A stretch of 64,000 bases of DNA, taken from NCBI GenBank assembly GCA_947503965.1, contig CANNFU010000001.1, positions 845,427 to 909,426 of the forward strand, written 5' to 3'. Numbering within the stretch: the stretch's first letter is position 1; the number at the start of each line of letters is the position of its first letter. The notes under the pieces were generated by a model that saw nothing but the letters and a program-made list of their open reading frames with translations, did no database searches and was not told the origin of the DNA. Source of the stretch: an uncultured Paracoccaceae bacterium. GTDB taxonomy: Bacteria > Pseudomonadota > Alphaproteobacteria > Rhodobacterales > Rhodobacteraceae. Position numbers and translations under genes: made by a program. This document shows positions 54,606 through 63,562 of this stretch, one piece after another.

Positions 54606-55354
54606 GCCTGCCTGCGTCCTTTTTTGCCCGACCGATCACGCACCGCGCCTTGCATGACCGCAAGGCCGGGCGCGTTGAGAACAGCATCAAGTCGATCAAG
54701 GCCGCCATTGACGCGGGATACGGTATCGAAATCGACGTGCAGTTGACAAGCGACGGACATGCCATGGTGTTTCATGATGACCAGCTTGATCGGCTGACGA
54801 GTGAAAGCGGGGCCGTTCGTGACCGTGCCCGCGCAGAGCTTGAGGCGATCCCGCTGAAAGATGATGCCGGAACGATCCCGTCTCTAGAAACCGTGCTTGC
54901 GCTGGTCGATGGGCAAGTGCCCTTGCTGATCGAGATCAAGGATCAGGATGGTGCGATGGGCCCCAACGTCGGCGCACTTGAAAAGGCGACATGTGTGGCA
55001 CTTGATGGCTACAAAGGCGATGTCGCCTTGATGTCCTTTAACCCCCATGCCGTCGCCGCCTGCGCAAAGTTGGCGCCAAAGGTCCCGCGTGGCATCGTCA
55101 CCTCCAGCTATGAAGCGCAATTCTGGCCGGACCTTCCCGATCAGGTCAGGAACACTTTACGCGAAATCCCGGATTATGACCGGGTGGGAGCCTGCTTTAT
55201 CAGCCACGAAGCCAGCGACCTTGACCGCCCGCGCGTGGCCGGCCTGAAGGCGCAAGGCGCGCACATCCTCTGCTGGACGATCCGATCCGCCAAACAAGAG
55301 GCGGATGCCCGCCGCATTGTCGATAATGTGACCTTTGAAGGGTATCTGGCTTGA
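54602..55354 (+). CDS. glycerophosphodiester phosphodiesterase
   Basis: 250 residues of the GDPD TIM-barrel family: HRALHD near the N-terminus, IEIDVQLTSDGHAMVFHDDQLDRLT with the metal-binding Glu/Asp and catalytic His, and LLIEIKDQ. Cytoplasmic (no signal peptide), so it acts on glycerophosphodiesters taken up or made from phospholipid turnover, giving glycerol-3-phosphate. ATGA overlap with RidA. Confidence 0.93.
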   Translation: MSLPASFFARPITHRALHDRKAGRVENSIKSIKAAIDAGYGIEIDVQLTSDGHAMVFHDDQLDRLTSESGAVRDRARAELEAIPLKDDAGTIPSLETVLALVDGQVPLLIEIKDQDGAMGPNVGALEKATCVALDGYKGDVALMSFNPHAVAACAKLAPKVPRGIVTSSYEAQFWPDLPDQVRNTLREIPDYDRVGACFISHEASDLDRPRVAGLKAQGAHILCWTIRSAKQEADARRIVDNVTFEGYLA

Positions 55355-55385
55355 CGGCTGACGCGCGCCACACAAGTTGCACCGT

Positions 55386-56570
55386 ATGAGCGACGCACCC
55401 ATCGAAATCACCGCACACCCCACGATCAACGCGATTGACCCCACCGATTGGGATGCCTGCGCATGCCCTGAGGCAGCAGATGGACGACCCAATGACCCGT
55501 TCACAACGCATCGGTTCCTGAAGGCGGTGGAAGATAGTCAATCGGTCGGGCCGGGCAGCGGATGGCAACCGCGATACCTTAGTGCAGCGCAGGATGGGAA
55601 AACCATCGCCGTTGCCCCGCTTTATGCTAAGGGGCATTCCCAAGGCGAATACATCTTTGATCACAACTGGGCACATGCCTATGAAAACGCAGGTGGGCGA
55701 TATTACCCCAAACTGCAAATCGCCGTGCCCTTTACACCTGCCACCGGGCGGCGATTTCTGACCCGCCCGGGGTTTGAGGTCACGGGCATGTCTGCCCTGA
55801 TCCAAGGGGCCGTTCAGATCGCGGCGGACAACGAAATCTCATCCCTGCATGCCACGTTCTGCACCGAGGCCGAGGCGCTGGCAGGTGTGGAAATGGGCCT
55901 GCTGACGCGCACCTCGCAGCAATTTCATTGGGTGAATGATGACTACGCGGATTTCGACGCTTTCCTCGCCTCGCTCTCCAGTCGCAAGCGCAAGAACATA
56001 CGCAAGGAGCGGCAGCAGGCGAATGGATTTGGTGGTGAGATCGTGGAACTGACCGGCGACCAGATCAAACCTGAACACTGGGATGCGTTCTGGGTCTTCT
56101 ATCAGGACACCGGCAGCCGCAAATGGGGGACGCCGTATCTGACACGGACGTTCTTTGACATCGCCCAGGACACACTCCGCGATGACTTGCTGATGGTGCT
56201 TGCCATCCGTGATGGACGACCCGTTGCCGGCGCGCTGAACTTTATCGGGCGCGACACGCTGTTTGGGCGCTACTGGGGCTGCACCGAACACCATCCCTGC
56301 CTGCATTTCGAACTGTGCTATTACCGTGCCATCGACTTTGCGATCCGGCACGGGCTGGGCAAGGTCGAGGCTGGCGCGCAAGGCGAACACAAACTCGCCC
56401 GTGGGTATCTTCCCGTTGCCACCCATTCGCTGCACTGGTTCGGCGATGCGGGCTTTCGCGATGCTGTCGCCCGGTATCTTGACGCCGAAAAAGACGCAAT
56501 TGACCATGAAATCGAGGTGCTGACCAGCTACGGCCCCTTCCGCAAAACCGATATGGAGGATCACCAATGA
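55386..56570 (+). CDS. FemAB-like GNAT acyltransferase (DUF482 / COG3146)
   Basis: 394 residues. Two GNAT-like halves; blocks [42 protein letters not shown] and [25 protein letters not shown] are the pattern of COG3146, sometimes called peptidoglycan-biosynthesis or N-acetyltransferase proteins. Biochemical role uncertain. ATG at 55386 chosen because the frame upstream has only a TTG. Its TGA overlaps the next ATG (ATGA). Confidence 0.85.
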   Translation: MSDAPIEITAHPTINAIDPTDWDACACPEAADGRPNDPFTTHRFLKAVEDSQSVGPGSGWQPRYLSAAQDGKTIAVAPLYAKGHSQGEYIFDHNWAHAYENAGGRYYPKLQIAVPFTPATGRRFLTRPGFEVTGMSALIQGAVQIAADNEISSLHATFCTEAEALAGVEMGLLTRTSQQFHWVNDDYADFDAFLASLSSRKRKNIRKERQQANGFGGEIVELTGDQIKPEHWDAFWVFYQDTGSRKWGTPYLTRTFFDIAQDTLRDDLLMVLAIRDGRPVAGALNFIGRDTLFGRYWGCTEHHPCLHFELCYYRAIDFAIRHGLGKVEAGAQGEHKLARGYLPVATHSLHWFGDAGFRDAVARYLDAEKDAIDHEIEVLTSYGPFRKTDMEDHQ

Positions 56571-56866
56571 CCGATAAACTGACCGATACCGAACGGAGCG
56601 AACAGATCGACCCGCTGCTGGCTAATGGATGGGAGATGGTTGATGGGCGCGATGCAATCCACAAGACATATCAGTTCAAAAACTTTGTCGATGCATTCGG
56701 CTTTATGACCCGTGCCGCCATCTGGGCCGAAAAATGGAACCACCACCCCGAATGGTCAAACGTCTACAAAACCGTCGAAGTCACCTTGACGACGCATGAC
56801 GCAGATGGCCTAAGCGCGCTCGACGCCAAACTGGGCGCAAAACTGGACGCACTTGCCGGGGGCTGA
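56567..56866 (+). CDS. phhB: 4a-hydroxytetrahydrobiopterin dehydratase
   Basis: 99 residues, the whole pterin-4a-carbinolamine dehydratase fold. The active-site block [28 protein letters not shown] contains the paired His residues and the later catalytic His. Recycles the pterin cofactor of aromatic amino acid hydroxylases, though no such hydroxylase is in the window; it may also act in molybdopterin metabolism. Coupled to the gene before it (ATGA). Confidence 0.95.
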   Translation: MTDKLTDTERSEQIDPLLANGWEMVDGRDAIHKTYQFKNFVDAFGFMTRAAIWAEKWNHHPEWSNVYKTVEVTLTTHDADGLSALDAKLGAKLDALAGG

Positions 56867-56867
56867 A

Positions 56868-57713
56868 TTGGAAGACTTATTGAATACTGTGATCTGGGAT
56901 GGACGGACCATCGCAGATTTGTTGACGCTTGAGTTTCTGGCCTCTGCCGTTGGTAGCGTATTGGCCGCCGTCGCTATTATCATTGTCGGGTTTATCCTTG
57001 GCGGCTGGGTCCGGCGCCGGTTGATTTCACTGGGTGGCAAACACGCCCATCTTGATATCACGCTGTTCAACTTCCTGGGCAATGTCGCGCGCTATGTCGT
57101 CGTAGGCTTTGCCTTCCTGTTTGTGCTCAATACTTTCGGGGTGCAGACAACGTCGGTTATTGCCGTTATCGGTGCGGCCGGTCTGGCGATTGGTCTGGCG
57201 TTGCAAGGCACACTGTCCAACGTGGCCGCCGGCGTGATGATCGTTTTCTTCCGCCCCATCAAGATCGGTGATTTTGTGGAGGTGAACGGGCAGATGGGTA
57301 CGGTGAAAGAGATCACACTGAACTACACAGAGCTTGCGTCCATCGGCAACGTCCAGATTATCATTCCCAACTCGGAAGTATGGGGAAACACGATCGCGAA
57401 CTATTCCACCTATGCCACACGGCGGGCGGAATGGACATTCGGGGTGGGCTATGGTGCCAACCTGAAACTGGCCGAAGAGACGATCCGCACAACCATCATG
57501 GCCGATCCGCGCGCCAAGGCAGAGCCTGAACCCTTCATTCAGGTGAACAATCTTGGCGACAGCTCGGTCGATTTTCTGGTGCGTATCTGGTGCGACAGCG
57601 CAGATTACTTTGCCTTTCAGGCCGATATGAAGCGGCAGGTGAAAGAGGCGCTGGATGCGGCAGGGGTCGATATTCCCTTCCCAACGCGCAAGATTGTGCA
57701 GGTGGACGGCTAA
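56868..57713 (+). CDS. small-conductance mechanosensitive channel (MscS family)
   Basis: About 281 residues. Three membrane helices with the pore helix GAAGLAIGLALQGTLSNVAAGVMIVFFRPIKIGDFVEVNG, the MscS signature, then the beta and C-terminal vestibule domains (IPNSEVWGNTIANYS...). Opens on membrane tension to release solutes in osmotic downshock. I take the TTG at 56868, one base behind the pterin dehydratase stop with GGGGG in front; the TTG at 56853 is possible. No ATG exists near the family start. Confidence 0.93.
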   Translation: MEDLLNTVIWDGRTIADLLTLEFLASAVGSVLAAVAIIIVGFILGGWVRRRLISLGGKHAHLDITLFNFLGNVARYVVVGFAFLFVLNTFGVQTTSVIAVIGAAGLAIGLALQGTLSNVAAGVMIVFFRPIKIGDFVEVNGQMGTVKEITLNYTELASIGNVQIIIPNSEVWGNTIANYSTYATRRAEWTFGVGYGANLKLAEETIRTTIMADPRAKAEPEPFIQVNNLGDSSVDFLVRIWCDSADYFAFQADMKRQVKEALDAAGVDIPFPTRKIVQVDG

Positions 57714-57787
57714 AAAATACGTCCACCCGTATCTTGCTATGCGCAATCAGAATTGCGCCGACGGCATCTGAAAGTATCGAACGCGGG

Positions 57788-58279
57788 CTATTCCATCGCC
57801 TCCAGCAATGTCTCACCTGCGGAAATCTCGCATTCGCCGGGGTTCGATTCGGCGTTCAGAATGGTCACGACGCCATTATCCACCAGCATTGAATACCGCT
57901 TGGACCGGTTCACGAAGCCGACCGGCGGCGCGCTGAAATTCATCCCAATCGCGGTGGTAAATGTACTCTCGGCATCTGCCAGCATCGTGATGCCTGTCTC
58001 GATCGCGCGGGTGCTGTCGCCCCAGGCCTTCATCACGAAAGGGTCGTTGACCGCGACGCAGATAATCTCATCCACGCCTTTCGCTTTGAAATCATCAAAT
58101 GTGATCATGAAACTTGGCACATGCGCCGTTGAACATGTGCCCGTATAGGCCCCCGGCAATCCAAAGATCACCACTTTGCGGTCTTTCAGTTTGTCCGCCA
58201 AAGCAACCTGCTTTGGTCCGTCTTCGCCCATCTGCAGCAGCGTTGCATCTGGCAACGTATCACCGGTCTTGATTGTCAT
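57788..58279 (-). CDS. thioredoxin/glutaredoxin-dependent peroxiredoxin (Prx5 type)
   Basis: 163 residues. The peroxidatic Cys49 lies in LPGAYTGTCSTAHVP, a Prx5-type motif in which the usual Pro before Thr-Cys (PTCS) is a Gly. Reduces peroxides using thioredoxin or glutathione. Start at 58279 (AGGGG 8 bases away); an upstream ATG at 58285 is possible. Divergent from the FAD reductase, with about 90 bases between starts. Confidence 0.92.
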   Translation of the reverse strand: MTIKTGDTLPDATLLQMGEDGPKQVALADKLKDRKVVIFGLPGAYTGTCSTAHVPSFMITFDDFKAKGVDEIICVAVNDPFVMKAWGDSTRAIETGITMLADAESTFTTAIGMNFSAPPVGFVNRSKRYSMLVDNGVVTILNAESNPGECEISAGETLLEAME

Positions 58280-58371
58280 GAACATAGCCCCTGTTCGCAA
58301 TTGTGTCCTCTGACGCTTCCCATATAGAGTCGCGCAAAACAAGTGGTTACTCATCTAAAGGGATTTTCCCC

Positions 58372-59586
58372 ATGCCCCATGTCGTCGTCGTCGGAGCCGG
58401 ACAGGCTGGTGCCTCTCTCGTGGCCAGATTGCGTGCGCAAGGGTTCGAGGGAGAGATCACACTGATCGGTGCGGAAACGGTGCCGCCCTACCAACGGCCA
58501 CCGCTCTCAAAGGCTTATTTACTTGGGGAAATGACCCAAGAGCGGCTGTATCTGCGCCCAGCGGAGTTTTATGCGGACAACGACATTCGCCTGCGGCTGA
58601 ACACCCGTGCCGTGGCCATTGACCCTGCGGCACATCACGTCCTGCTCAACAATGATGAACGGGTGCAATACGACGAACTGGTGCTGGCGGTCGGCGCACA
58701 TCCGCGCACTTTGCCTGCATCTATTGGTGGTATGCTGGATGGCGTGTTCGCGGTGCGCGATCTTGCTGATGCCGATGCGATGACCCCGGCCTTTACGGTG
58801 GGCAAGCGCGTTTTGATTGTGGGCGGTGGATATATCGGGTTAGAGGCCGCGGCGGTTGCGTCAAAACTGGGGCTGAACGTCACGCTGATCGAAATGGCGG
58901 ACCGTATTCTGCAACGGGTTGCGGCACCGGAAACCTCGGATTATTTCCGCGCCTTACATCAGCACCATGGTGTCGACATCCGTGAAGGTGTCGGGCTTGA
59001 TCATCTGCTGGGTGATGATCACGTCGCAGGTGCCATGCTGACCGATGGCACCGAACTGAATATCGACTTTGCGGTCATCGGCGTCGGCATCACCCCCGCC
59101 ACGATCCTCGCGGACAGCGCAGGACTGACCGTGGCGAACGGGATCGTCACCGATGCCTTTGGCCGCACCTCGGACCCGCATATCTGGGCCGCCGGTGATT
59201 GCGCCACCTGTCAGTTCAGAGGCGAGACTATTCGGCTGGAAAGCGTCGGCAACGCCATTGATCAGGCAGAGGCTGTCGCGGCAAACATCATGGGTGCCAA
59301 TCAAGCTTACCTGCCGAAGCCTTGGTTCTGGTCCGATCAATACGATTGCAAACTGCAAATCGCCGGGCTGAACATGGGCTACACGGATGTCTTCGTGCGC
59401 AGGGGCGACGAGCCGGGTGTGCAATCAAACTGGTACTACAAGGGCGAAACGCTGCTTGCCGTGGACGCGATGAACGATCCACGCAATTACATGATTGGCA
59501 AACGGTTGATCGAAGCCGGACGCAGCCCCGATCCAGCCGCCATTACCGACCCCGCGACAGATATGAAAGCATTGCTCAAACCGTGA
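58372..59586 (+). CDS. FAD-dependent NAD(P)H:ferredoxin reductase (rhodocoxin/putidaredoxin-reductase type)
   Basis: 404 residues: FAD-binding GAGQAG (8-13), PPYQRPPLSKAYL, the NAD-binding VGGGYIGLEAAA, and the second FAD block HIWAAGDCATC. Resembles reductases that pass electrons to a [2Fe-2S] ferredoxin for cytochrome P450s or dioxygenases. No P450 or ferredoxin gene nearby. Starts at 58372 behind AAAGGGA and overlaps rsmD by GTGA. Confidence 0.93.
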   Translation: MPHVVVVGAGQAGASLVARLRAQGFEGEITLIGAETVPPYQRPPLSKAYLLGEMTQERLYLRPAEFYADNDIRLRLNTRAVAIDPAAHHVLLNNDERVQYDELVLAVGAHPRTLPASIGGMLDGVFAVRDLADADAMTPAFTVGKRVLIVGGGYIGLEAAAVASKLGLNVTLIEMADRILQRVAAPETSDYFRALHQHHGVDIREGVGLDHLLGDDHVAGAMLTDGTELNIDFAVIGVGITPATILADSAGLTVANGIVTDAFGRTSDPHIWAAGDCATCQFRGETIRLESVGNAIDQAEAVAANIMGANQAYLPKPWFWSDQYDCKLQIAGLNMGYTDVFVRRGDEPGVQSNWYYKGETLLAVDAMNDPRNYMIGKRLIEAGRSPDPAAITDPATDMKALLKP

Positions 59587-60140
59587 GGATCATCGGCGGC
59601 ACCCATCGTGGCACGGCCCTTGCCGCCGTTGGCAAAGGCGACGCGGGCGCGCATCTGCGCCCGACAACAGACCGGGTGCGCGAAAGCCTGTTCAACGTGT
59701 TGCAGGGCGGGCGGTTCGGTGACCCAATCAGCGACGCGCGGGTGCTGGACATGTTCGCAGGCACCGGCGCACTTGGGTTAGAGGCATTGTCGCGCGGTGC
59801 GTCGCACGTCACGTTTGTTGATAACGGGCGCATTGCGCAGAAGCTGATCCGGGACAATATCGCCAAGCTGCGGCGGCAAACCGATACAACACTCCTGACA
59901 TCTGATTTCAGTCGTATGCCTGCAGGGCAGCCCTGCGATTTGATCTTTCTTGACCCGCCTTATGGGCAAAACCTCGGCCTTGGCGCACTGAAAACAGCCA
60001 TGTCCCAAGGCTGGCTTGCCCCTGATGCGCTGATCGTGTGGGAAGAAAGCACCGCCCAAATCGCGCCATCCGGTTTCGACAGTCTTGATCAACGCCGCTA
60101 TGGCGACACATGGGTCAGTTTCCTGCGCCATGACGCCTGA
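59583..60140 (+). CDS. rsmD: 16S rRNA (guanine-966-N2)-methyltransferase
   Basis: 185 residues, begins with GTG (VRIIGGTHRG) in a GTGA overlap with the reductase. SAM-binding motif DMFAGTGALGLEALSRGA and catalytic DPPYG are the RsmD hallmarks, as is RPTTDRVRESLFNVL. Methylates G966 of 16S rRNA. The frame runs upstream, but only inside the reductase gene. Confidence 0.95.
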   Translation: MRIIGGTHRGTALAAVGKGDAGAHLRPTTDRVRESLFNVLQGGRFGDPISDARVLDMFAGTGALGLEALSRGASHVTFVDNGRIAQKLIRDNIAKLRRQTDTTLLTSDFSRMPAGQPCDLIFLDPPYGQNLGLGALKTAMSQGWLAPDALIVWEESTAQIAPSGFDSLDQRRYGDTWVSFLRHDA

Positions 60141-60768
60141 GCTTGTGATCTTTGATTGCGATGGGGTGCTGGTGGATACCGAGATGGCCACCAACACTGT
60201 CATCGCAGAAAACCTGCAAAGCTACGGTTTGCAGATCACCCCCGACGAAACCATCACGCTTTTTGCTGGCGGCACGATGCAGGCCGCCGGGCAAGAGGCG
60301 GCGCGACGTGGTGCCATCCTGCCCACGAACTGGTTGGATGAAATCTATGATCAGGTCTTTGCCCGTTTGCGCCAAGGTGTTGCCGTGATTGAAGGTGTCT
60401 GGGATCTGCTAGACAGGTTGGGCGACACACATATCGCGATTGCCTCGAACGGACCGATGGCGAAGATGGAGGTGACGCTGAAACCATCCGGCCTGTGGGA
60501 TCACTTCGCCGAACGCATCTATTCCGGGCATGATCACGGGCCGAAACCAGCACCGGACATGCTGATCCGGATCATGAAAGATGCAGGCGTCAACGCGGCG
60601 CAAACCGTCATGATTGACGATATGCCATCCGGTTGCAGGGCGGCACAGGCGGCAGGGGTCAGATGCTTTGGCTATGTCGCCGCTGGTGATCCTGCGCGGA
60701 TCAAAGGGACCGGCGCAGTGCCCGTCACATCAATGGTGGCGATTGCCAAGATGCTCAATTTGCGCTGA
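60130..60768 (+). CDS. HAD-family hydrolase (phosphoglycolate phosphatase-like)
   Basis: 212 residues. HAD motifs: FDCDGVLVDTE (nucleophile Asp), IAIASNGPMAKM (motif II), KPAPDM (motif III Lys) and MIDDMPSGCRAA (motif IV). Beta-phosphoglucomutase/phosphatase subgroup with helical cap; substrate unknown. Overlaps rsmD by 11 bases. Confidence 0.92.
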   Translation: MTPELVIFDCDGVLVDTEMATNTVIAENLQSYGLQITPDETITLFAGGTMQAAGQEAARRGAILPTNWLDEIYDQVFARLRQGVAVIEGVWDLLDRLGDTHIAIASNGPMAKMEVTLKPSGLWDHFAERIYSGHDHGPKPAPDMLIRIMKDAGVNAAQTVMIDDMPSGCRAAQAAGVRCFGYVAAGDPARIKGTGAVPVTSMVAIAKMLNLR

Positions 60769-60794
60769 CGGGCACCGGGCGCTAGACTTGCCAG

Positions 60795-60995
60795 ATGACA
60801 CAGGTTGCTGACTTCACCACGCTAGCCCGGGTGCAAAAGCCCATCGCGGCCGAGATTGCGCTACCTTCGCCAGTCCCGTTCGGCGCACCGGTCCTTATCG
60901 GGGATTGCGTGACACCGCTGGCCGGTGAAACAGTGCTCAGTCTGCTTTGGAAACGGTTGGATCAGGCGGGTTCTGATCCTGAAATGGACGGCTGA
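60795..60995 (+). CDS. possible small protein, unknown
   Basis: 66 codons (MTQVADFTTLARVQK...), same strand and 26 bases after the HAD gene. No Shine-Dalgarno and no family recognised; it fills the gap to the convergent ispE. Listed only because the frame spans the whole gap and codon use looks ordinary. Confidence 0.3.
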   Translation: MTQVADFTTLARVQKPIAAEIALPSPVPFGAPVLIGDCVTPLAGETVLSLLWKRLDQAGSDPEMDG

Positions 60996-61020
60996 CAGGC
61001 AAAGAACCTGCACAATCTGG

Positions 61021-61878
61021 CTATAGAACTGCCGCCGGTGCGACCCACCAATTCATCTGCGAGACCTGAACAATCCGCGCCACTTGTCGGGCTGTGGCCA
61101 TATCCTTGACCAGACCAAAGCAGGTGGCCCCCGACCCCGACATGCCTGCAACACTGACGGCGGGCAAGGATTTCAACTTTGCAATCGCCTCTGACACGGT
61201 TGGCGCGATCTTTTCGGCAGGCGTACGCAGATCATTGCGCTGCGCGGCAAGCCAACGGGCAAAGCCATCATAATCCAACCCATCGCGCAACGGGTCCATC
61301 GGCGTGCCGTTCTTGTCGGCCAATGCCTTGAACACCGCCGCCGTCGACACCTCTACCGGTGGCCGAACAAGCACCAGCGCACATTCTGGCAGCTTGGTCA
61401 CAGCGGTCAGTGTATCGCCGATACCGGACATCCGTGTGGGTTGCGGCGCGCGCAGACAAACCGGCAGGTCGGCCCCCAATGCCAGAACCTCTGGCGCGGT
61501 GGATGGTAGAGGGGCGACGCCCCACAGCTCGGCCAGCATCGCCAGTGTCACGGCCGCGTCGGACGATCCGCTGCCGATACCGGCGGCATGAGGCAAATGC
61601 TTTTCCAACGTCAACGCGGCACCCTGGCTGACACCGCGCACGCTGCGCAGCGCCTCGGCCGCGCGCATCATGAGGTTGGTGTGATCCGTGGGAATGCCGG
61701 TGGAAAATGGCCCGCTGACTGATATGCGCAGATCGGGTGCGGCGGTCGCACCCAGCTGGTCAGCCACATCCGCAAATATCACCAGACTGTCCAGCGTATG
61801 ATAGCCATCGTCCCGCTGACCCGTCACATGCAAGGTCAGGTTCACCTTGGCAGGGGCAATGGCCTTAATCGTTGCCAC
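61021..61878 (-). CDS. ispE: 4-diphosphocytidyl-2-C-methyl-D-erythritol kinase
   Basis: 285 residues from a GTG at 61878, where the family begins (ATIKAIAPAKVNLTLHVTGQRDDGYH). GHMP-kinase ATP loop LPHAAGIGSGSSDAAV and C-terminal VAGMSGSGATCFGL. Phosphorylates CDP-methylerythritol in the non-mevalonate isoprenoid pathway. The start lies 14 bases inside the end of the TPR gene, a common arrangement in this group. Confidence 0.95.
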   Translation of the reverse strand: MATIKAIAPAKVNLTLHVTGQRDDGYHTLDSLVIFADVADQLGATAAPDLRISVSGPFSTGIPTDHTNLMMRAAEALRSVRGVSQGAALTLEKHLPHAAGIGSGSSDAAVTLAMLAELWGVAPLPSTAPEVLALGADLPVCLRAPQPTRMSGIGDTLTAVTKLPECALVLVRPPVEVSTAAVFKALADKNGTPMDPLRDGLDYDGFARWLAAQRNDLRTPAEKIAPTVSEAIAKLKSLPAVSVAGMSGSGATCFGLVKDMATARQVARIVQVSQMNWWVAPAAVL

Positions 61879-63562
61879 GGGCCACACGGATCGGGCTTTC
61901 ACCCTCGTCCAGCAAGACCAGATCCAATCCGCGCGATAACTTGTCGCGAATACGCAGGCCGTCCTCTTCCTCTGGGTCAAAAGACAGGGCGCGCTGCCAC
62001 TGAAACCGGGCCTCAATCTTGCGGCCCACGGCCCAGTATGCATCACCCAGATGATCGTTGATCACCGGATCCGTCGGCATCAGCGAGGCCGCGCGTTCCA
62101 GATGCACAACGGCCTCATCATAACGGCGAAGCTGGTAATATACCCAGCCCAGACTGTCGACGATCGCGCCGTTATCGGGGCGGGCGGCGGCAGCCGTCTC
62201 GATCATCTCCAATGCTTCACCCAGTTTCTCGCCCCGTTCCACCAGCGAATAGCCGAGATAGTTCAGCACCTGCGGGTGATCGGGGTTCAGCGCCAGCGCC
62301 GCTCGGAAATCCGCCTCTGCTGCGGGCCACAGGTCAAGTGCATGATTGGTGATGCCGCGGGTGTAATGCACAAACCACTTGGCTGTACTCTGGTCGTCGT
62401 AAAGCTCAAGCGCGCGGGTATAGGCGTCGTTGGCCTGATCATAACGTTCGGTCTGGCGGAAGGTATCGCCCTTTGTCGCCCAAACCTGCGGCAGATCGGG
62501 ATGGCTGCGGGTCAGCGCCTCGAGCACTTCAATCGCCGCATCGTCCCGACCGGCGCTGCGCAACGCCTCTGCACGGCCAAGCTCGGCTGCGTGGAAAGAC
62601 GGATCATCCCTTGCGATGGTGGAAAATGTCGTGTTGGCAAGATCGTATTGGCCCAACTCTTCCAACAGCCCAGCCGTCATCAGCACTGCGGGGGTGTTCG
62701 ATTGGTCCAGATATGTCGCCGCACGCGCATACATCAGCGTGAAAGATGGCGGTGCTTCTTCCTCAACCAACCCCGCGATCATGTGATAAAGATCGGCCAT
62801 ACCGGCAGCTGGGGTTGGAACGGCGTCATATGCCACAGCTTCACCCGCACTTAGTGCATCACGCATTACCATCACAGCCGGGTCAAGCTGACGACCAAAG
62901 ATCGCGTCAATGATTGCCAGCGCGTCGTCGTTGCGACCCAGCTGGCTCAGGATTTGCGCGTGGGCAATCGCGCTTTTGCGGCTATAGCGCAGACCACCGG
63001 GAACCTGGCTTTCGAACATGGCCGCTGCCCCTTCGAAATCACCGACCGATGCAAGCGCATAAGCCTTGTGCGTGACCCCGTAAACCGACATGCCCCGCGT
63101 TTCGATCACCTGATCGAAACTGGACAACGCGCGCGTCATGTCGCCTTCGCCCAGATGGGCCCAGCCTTGCGCCAGACCATCCACCAAAGGACCAACAGAC
63201 CGGCCTTGCTCCAATCCACTAAAGATTTCCGACCAATCACCGTCCTTGGCGTTCTGCACGCTGAGCGCCAGATTAGCGATCTGGCTTTGAAAGCCCTGCT
63301 CGACCATCACCTGTGCGACAGGCACAGCGCGACTGAACTGACCCAGAGCGATAAAGGATGTCATCGCACTTTCCAGCATGTGGCTGTTGGAAGGGTCACG
63401 CAGCAACGCCTTGGTATAGTAGCGGGCACTGTTCAGAAAATCGCCCTGCGCGTTTGCCTGACGGGCGGCCAGATAGGCGCCGGCATCGACATCAGCCATA
63501 ACGCTGGTTGCAGGGGTCATCATGCATGCGCATGCGAGGGCGGAAATTGTACGTTTCAACAC
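61865..63562 (-). CDS. TPR-repeat protein, exported
   Basis: 565 residues from a GTG at 63562 (MLKRTISALACACMMTPATSVMADV...), giving a signal peptide that would cleave near VMA. The body is a long solenoid of tetratricopeptide repeats: NSARYYTKALLRDP, QANDAYTRALELY, ALALNPDHPQVLNYLGYSLVERG and VVHLERAASLMPTDPVINDHLGD are clear units. Periplasmic or outer-membrane scaffold, function unknown. Upstream of and overlapping ispE. Confidence 0.9.
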   Translation of the reverse strand: MLKRTISALACACMMTPATSVMADVDAGAYLAARQANAQGDFLNSARYYTKALLRDPSNSHMLESAMTSFIALGQFSRAVPVAQVMVEQGFQSQIANLALSVQNAKDGDWSEIFSGLEQGRSVGPLVDGLAQGWAHLGEGDMTRALSSFDQVIETRGMSVYGVTHKAYALASVGDFEGAAAMFESQVPGGLRYSRKSAIAHAQILSQLGRNDDALAIIDAIFGRQLDPAVMVMRDALSAGEAVAYDAVPTPAAGMADLYHMIAGLVEEEAPPSFTLMYARAATYLDQSNTPAVLMTAGLLEELGQYDLANTTFSTIARDDPSFHAAELGRAEALRSAGRDDAAIEVLEALTRSHPDLPQVWATKGDTFRQTERYDQANDAYTRALELYDDQSTAKWFVHYTRGITNHALDLWPAAEADFRAALALNPDHPQVLNYLGYSLVERGEKLGEALEMIETAAAARPDNGAIVDSLGWVYYQLRRYDEAVVHLERAASLMPTDPVINDHLGDAYWAVGRKIEARFQWQRALSFDPEEEDGLRIRDKLSRGLDLVLLDEGESPIRVARGND